From NCBI GenBank assembly GCA_937911445.1, contig CALDQY010000039.1, positions 1-16,026 of the forward strand: 16,026 bases of DNA, written 5' to 3'. The notes under the pieces were generated by a model. The model saw only the letters and a list, made by a program, of their open reading frames with translations, had not been told where the DNA came from and made no database searches. Numbering within the stretch: position 1 is the stretch's first letter; the number at the start of each line of letters is the position of its first letter. The translations under genes were made by a program, and so were the position numbers. Of the stretch, positions 14,306 to 16,026 are shown in pieces. This stretch comes from an uncultured Rhodobiaceae bacterium (GTDB lineage Archaea; Thermoplasmatota; Poseidoniia; Poseidoniales; Poseidoniaceae).

Positions 14306-16026
14306 ATGCGTCGTCTTATTGCAACGTCCATGGTGATGTTGCTCGTTCTCCTCATCCCTGTGAGTGCTGAGGAAACAGACACTGTTCGTCTCGAAATTGA
14401 AGCATTGGATGACAATTCGAAGCCTTGGTATGGGACTGGAGACAGCGTTCTTCTCGCTTCTTCCATCGTGAACGACGGTGCGGTAACCTCCATCACCGAA
14501 GACCCCTCATGTGGCGTGGTCATGCGTGTGGCCGATGCCGCAGGTACAGCCGTACTTGATGAAAGCACGACGTGTCGAGGTCAAAGCCGTGGTCTCGACA
14601 TCGGCACAGGAACAACAGTGTTGGACCAACATGCATGGGATTTGACCAATCAAGATGGCGACCTTGTTTCTCCTGGACTCTATACCATCACCATCGAACT
14701 TGCAGGATCTGGCCTTTCAGCAACATCCGAAGTGATGATTCAGCAAAACGCTGGCATTCCACCGGAATTGATCTTCTCAACGTCCATCGCTCATCGAGAG
14801 GATGTGTTATCCCTTGGCGAGCCATTCGTCATCGCTTACGAACTTCACAATCCAACATCTGAGGCCATCGACATCCGTTCTCTGGACACATGTCAACTAC
14901 TGATTTCATTCGAAGAACAACGTCTTGGACCATCATGCAATGCTGGACTGACGACCATCGATGCCTATGCCGTCCTCGGATTGGGCCACACGATGCATCA
15001 GGCAACCACAGTCGGTGCCTCGACGCTGACAATCGAAACACCTGATGCACTAGTCGTTGATTCATTCGAACTCTCCGTGCAAGATGTCGTAGTCCCCTCA
15101 ACGCCACTGGACGCTTCCATCAACGCACTCTCCGCCTCGTTCATCCAAGGTGAGTTGTTTGATGGCTCACTCACGCTTGAAAACGATGGAACCGAAAGCG
15201 AACTGTTGCGATTCACAAACACATGCCGAGCCAGTTACTGGATTGCAGGAAGCAACGGAGTCGTGTTTGACTCCCTCGACCAAGCCAACTGTCGAACGGC
15301 AGAACTTGACGTAGTTGTGGGTGCATCCTCTCAGACCACGTTCCCTCTCCAATCCTTTGCATTTGTCGATGAAACGGGCTGCTCCATGTTGAGCGGAGAT
15401 TACATCCTCGTCGCCGAAGTGCCCGAGTTTGGTTATGCATCTTCGATAGATGTCGACTACCGTCGGATTCAGTCCGCAGACTGTGGTACCGCTTCTGAGC
15501 CACTCACATCCCTCTCTGTCGATCTCGATGACAATGACGAGGCTGTGTTTGAATTGCAACTCACAGGAATGGATGAGCAAACCGATATCCAGTGGCTGGA
15601 AATTTGCAAGGCATCACTCCAACTTTGGAACCTAGATCTCACTGAGAAGGTCATTGAAAAGAACGTACTCTGCAACAGTGATGTTCAACTCGACCAAGCC
15701 TTGCGTCTCTCCTCAGAGGATGTTCTTCAATTCGAACTTGAAGATTTGAACGACTTCGATTACCAAGATGCTGAATACCGTGTTCGAATTGATTTGGCGA
15801 CAGACCAAGACATGATGCTCGAGTACGAGTTCTCGTGGCCGTTGGATGTTGCTGTTGAAGAAACGGTGGTCGTTGAAGAAGACGTTACGCAAGAGGTCCC
15901 AATCGTTCTTGTCGAGGGTGTTTGGAGCGGTGTCTTGACGCCTGATGGAACATGCTGGATGCTCGAAAACGAGGAGGGTATCGTCCATATGCTTGCAGAT
16001 GCAACCATGGCTTCGTGGACACCAGA
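14306..16026 (+). CDS. Secreted protein of repeated Cys-pair beta domains, first one BsuPI-like (3' end outside window)
   Basis: The frame is open for 573 codons to the window edge, so the C terminus is missing. Residues 1-21 are a signal peptide with a likely cut at VSA/EE. Residues about 25-128 resemble BsuPI (intracellular proteinase inhibitor) domains: a GDSVLLASSIVNDG strand, then a W...DxxGDLVSPGLYTITIEL ending. Further beta-rich domains follow, each with a Cys pair: C69/C90, C196/C211, C307/C329 and C434/C456, plus C359/C393 in the third. An acidic Val/Glu linker (VEETVVVEED) near residues 515-525 leads to a WSGVLTPDGTCWML segment with C550. The Cys pairs suggest extracytoplasmic disulfides. 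Function is unknown; secreted binding or inhibitor roles are possible. It lies downstream of and co-directional with the surface protein gene. Confidence 0.85.
   Translation, partial: MRRLIATSMVMLLVLLIPVSAEETDTVRLEIEALDDNSKPWYGTGDSVLLASSIVNDGAVTSITEDPSCGVVMRVADAAGTAVLDESTTCRGQSRGLDIGTGTTVLDQHAWDLTNQDGDLVSPGLYTITIELAGSGLSATSEVMIQQNAGIPPELIFSTSIAHREDVLSLGEPFVIAYELHNPTSEAIDIRSLDTCQLLISFEEQRLGPSCNAGLTTIDAYAVLGLGHTMHQATTVGASTLTIETPDALVVDSFELSVQDVVVPSTPLDASINALSASFIQGELFDGSLTLENDGTESELLRFTNTCRASYWIAGSNGVVFDSLDQANCRTAELDVVVGASSQTTFPLQSFAFVDETGCSMLSGDYILVAEVPEFGYASSIDVDYRRIQSADCGTASEPLTSLSVDLDDNDEAVFELQLTGMDEQTDIQWLEICKASLQLWNLDLTEKVIEKNVLCNSDVQLDQALRLSSEDVLQFELEDLNDFDYQDAEYRVRIDLATDQDMMLEYEFSWPLDVAVEETVVVEEDVTQEVPIVLVEGVWSGVLTPDGTCWMLENEEGIVHMLADATMASWTP

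Overview
The window looks like a piece of a planktonic marine archaeal genome, most likely Candidatus Poseidoniales (Marine Group II Euryarchaeota). This is inferred from several things: a very large surface protein joining a beta-propeller to many calcium-loop repeats of the form FPxDxTQWxDxDGDGYGDN, a DUF4190-like protein with a Pro/Gln-rich N terminus, AT-rich TATA-like boxes about 25 bases upstream of several start codons (leaderless-type promoters), and very tight gene packing. No rRNA, tRNA, CRISPR array, insertion sequence or integrase was seen, and no gene-free stretch exceeds about 125 bases.

Layout, left to right. Three genes run leftwards at 1-2187: ATP-type phosphoenolpyruvate carboxykinase (pckA), a small DUF4190-like membrane protein, and the first 23 codons of a proline-rich protein cut off by the window edge. 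Divergent from pckA is a 1265-residue polytopic membrane protein (2301-6098) with roughly 35 or more hydrophobic segments and no function I recognise. It converges, with a 7-base overlap, on a leftward cluster (8668 to 6092): a small winged-helix protein, a left-handed beta-helix acyltransferase resembling the C-terminal half of GlmU, and a long GlmM-type phosphohexomutase. The last two would supply GlcNAc-1-phosphate, the precursor of UDP-GlcNAc used in surface glycosylation.

Divergent from that cluster is a thioredoxin (8776-9105). A near-perfect 24-base dyad (8705-8728) sits between the two promoters and is a candidate operator. The thioredoxin ends one base before a leftward gene for a 516-residue protein with an N-terminal winged helix and a STAND-type ATPase. 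That gene diverges from the surface protein gene (start chosen at 10760): signal peptide, WD40-like propeller, twelve FP..QW calcium-loop units interleaved with seven two-cysteine units, one transmembrane helix and an 81-residue cytoplasmic tail. The last gene, open at the right edge, encodes a secreted protein of repeated Cys-pair beta domains, the first of which resembles BsuPI.

Taken together, the right half looks like a cell-surface module (secreted binding domains, an anchored adhesin or sensor, and a neighbouring STAND regulator). The middle contributes to nucleotide-sugar supply and thiol redox, and the left holds central carbon metabolism. Functional links between these parts are inference from proximity only.
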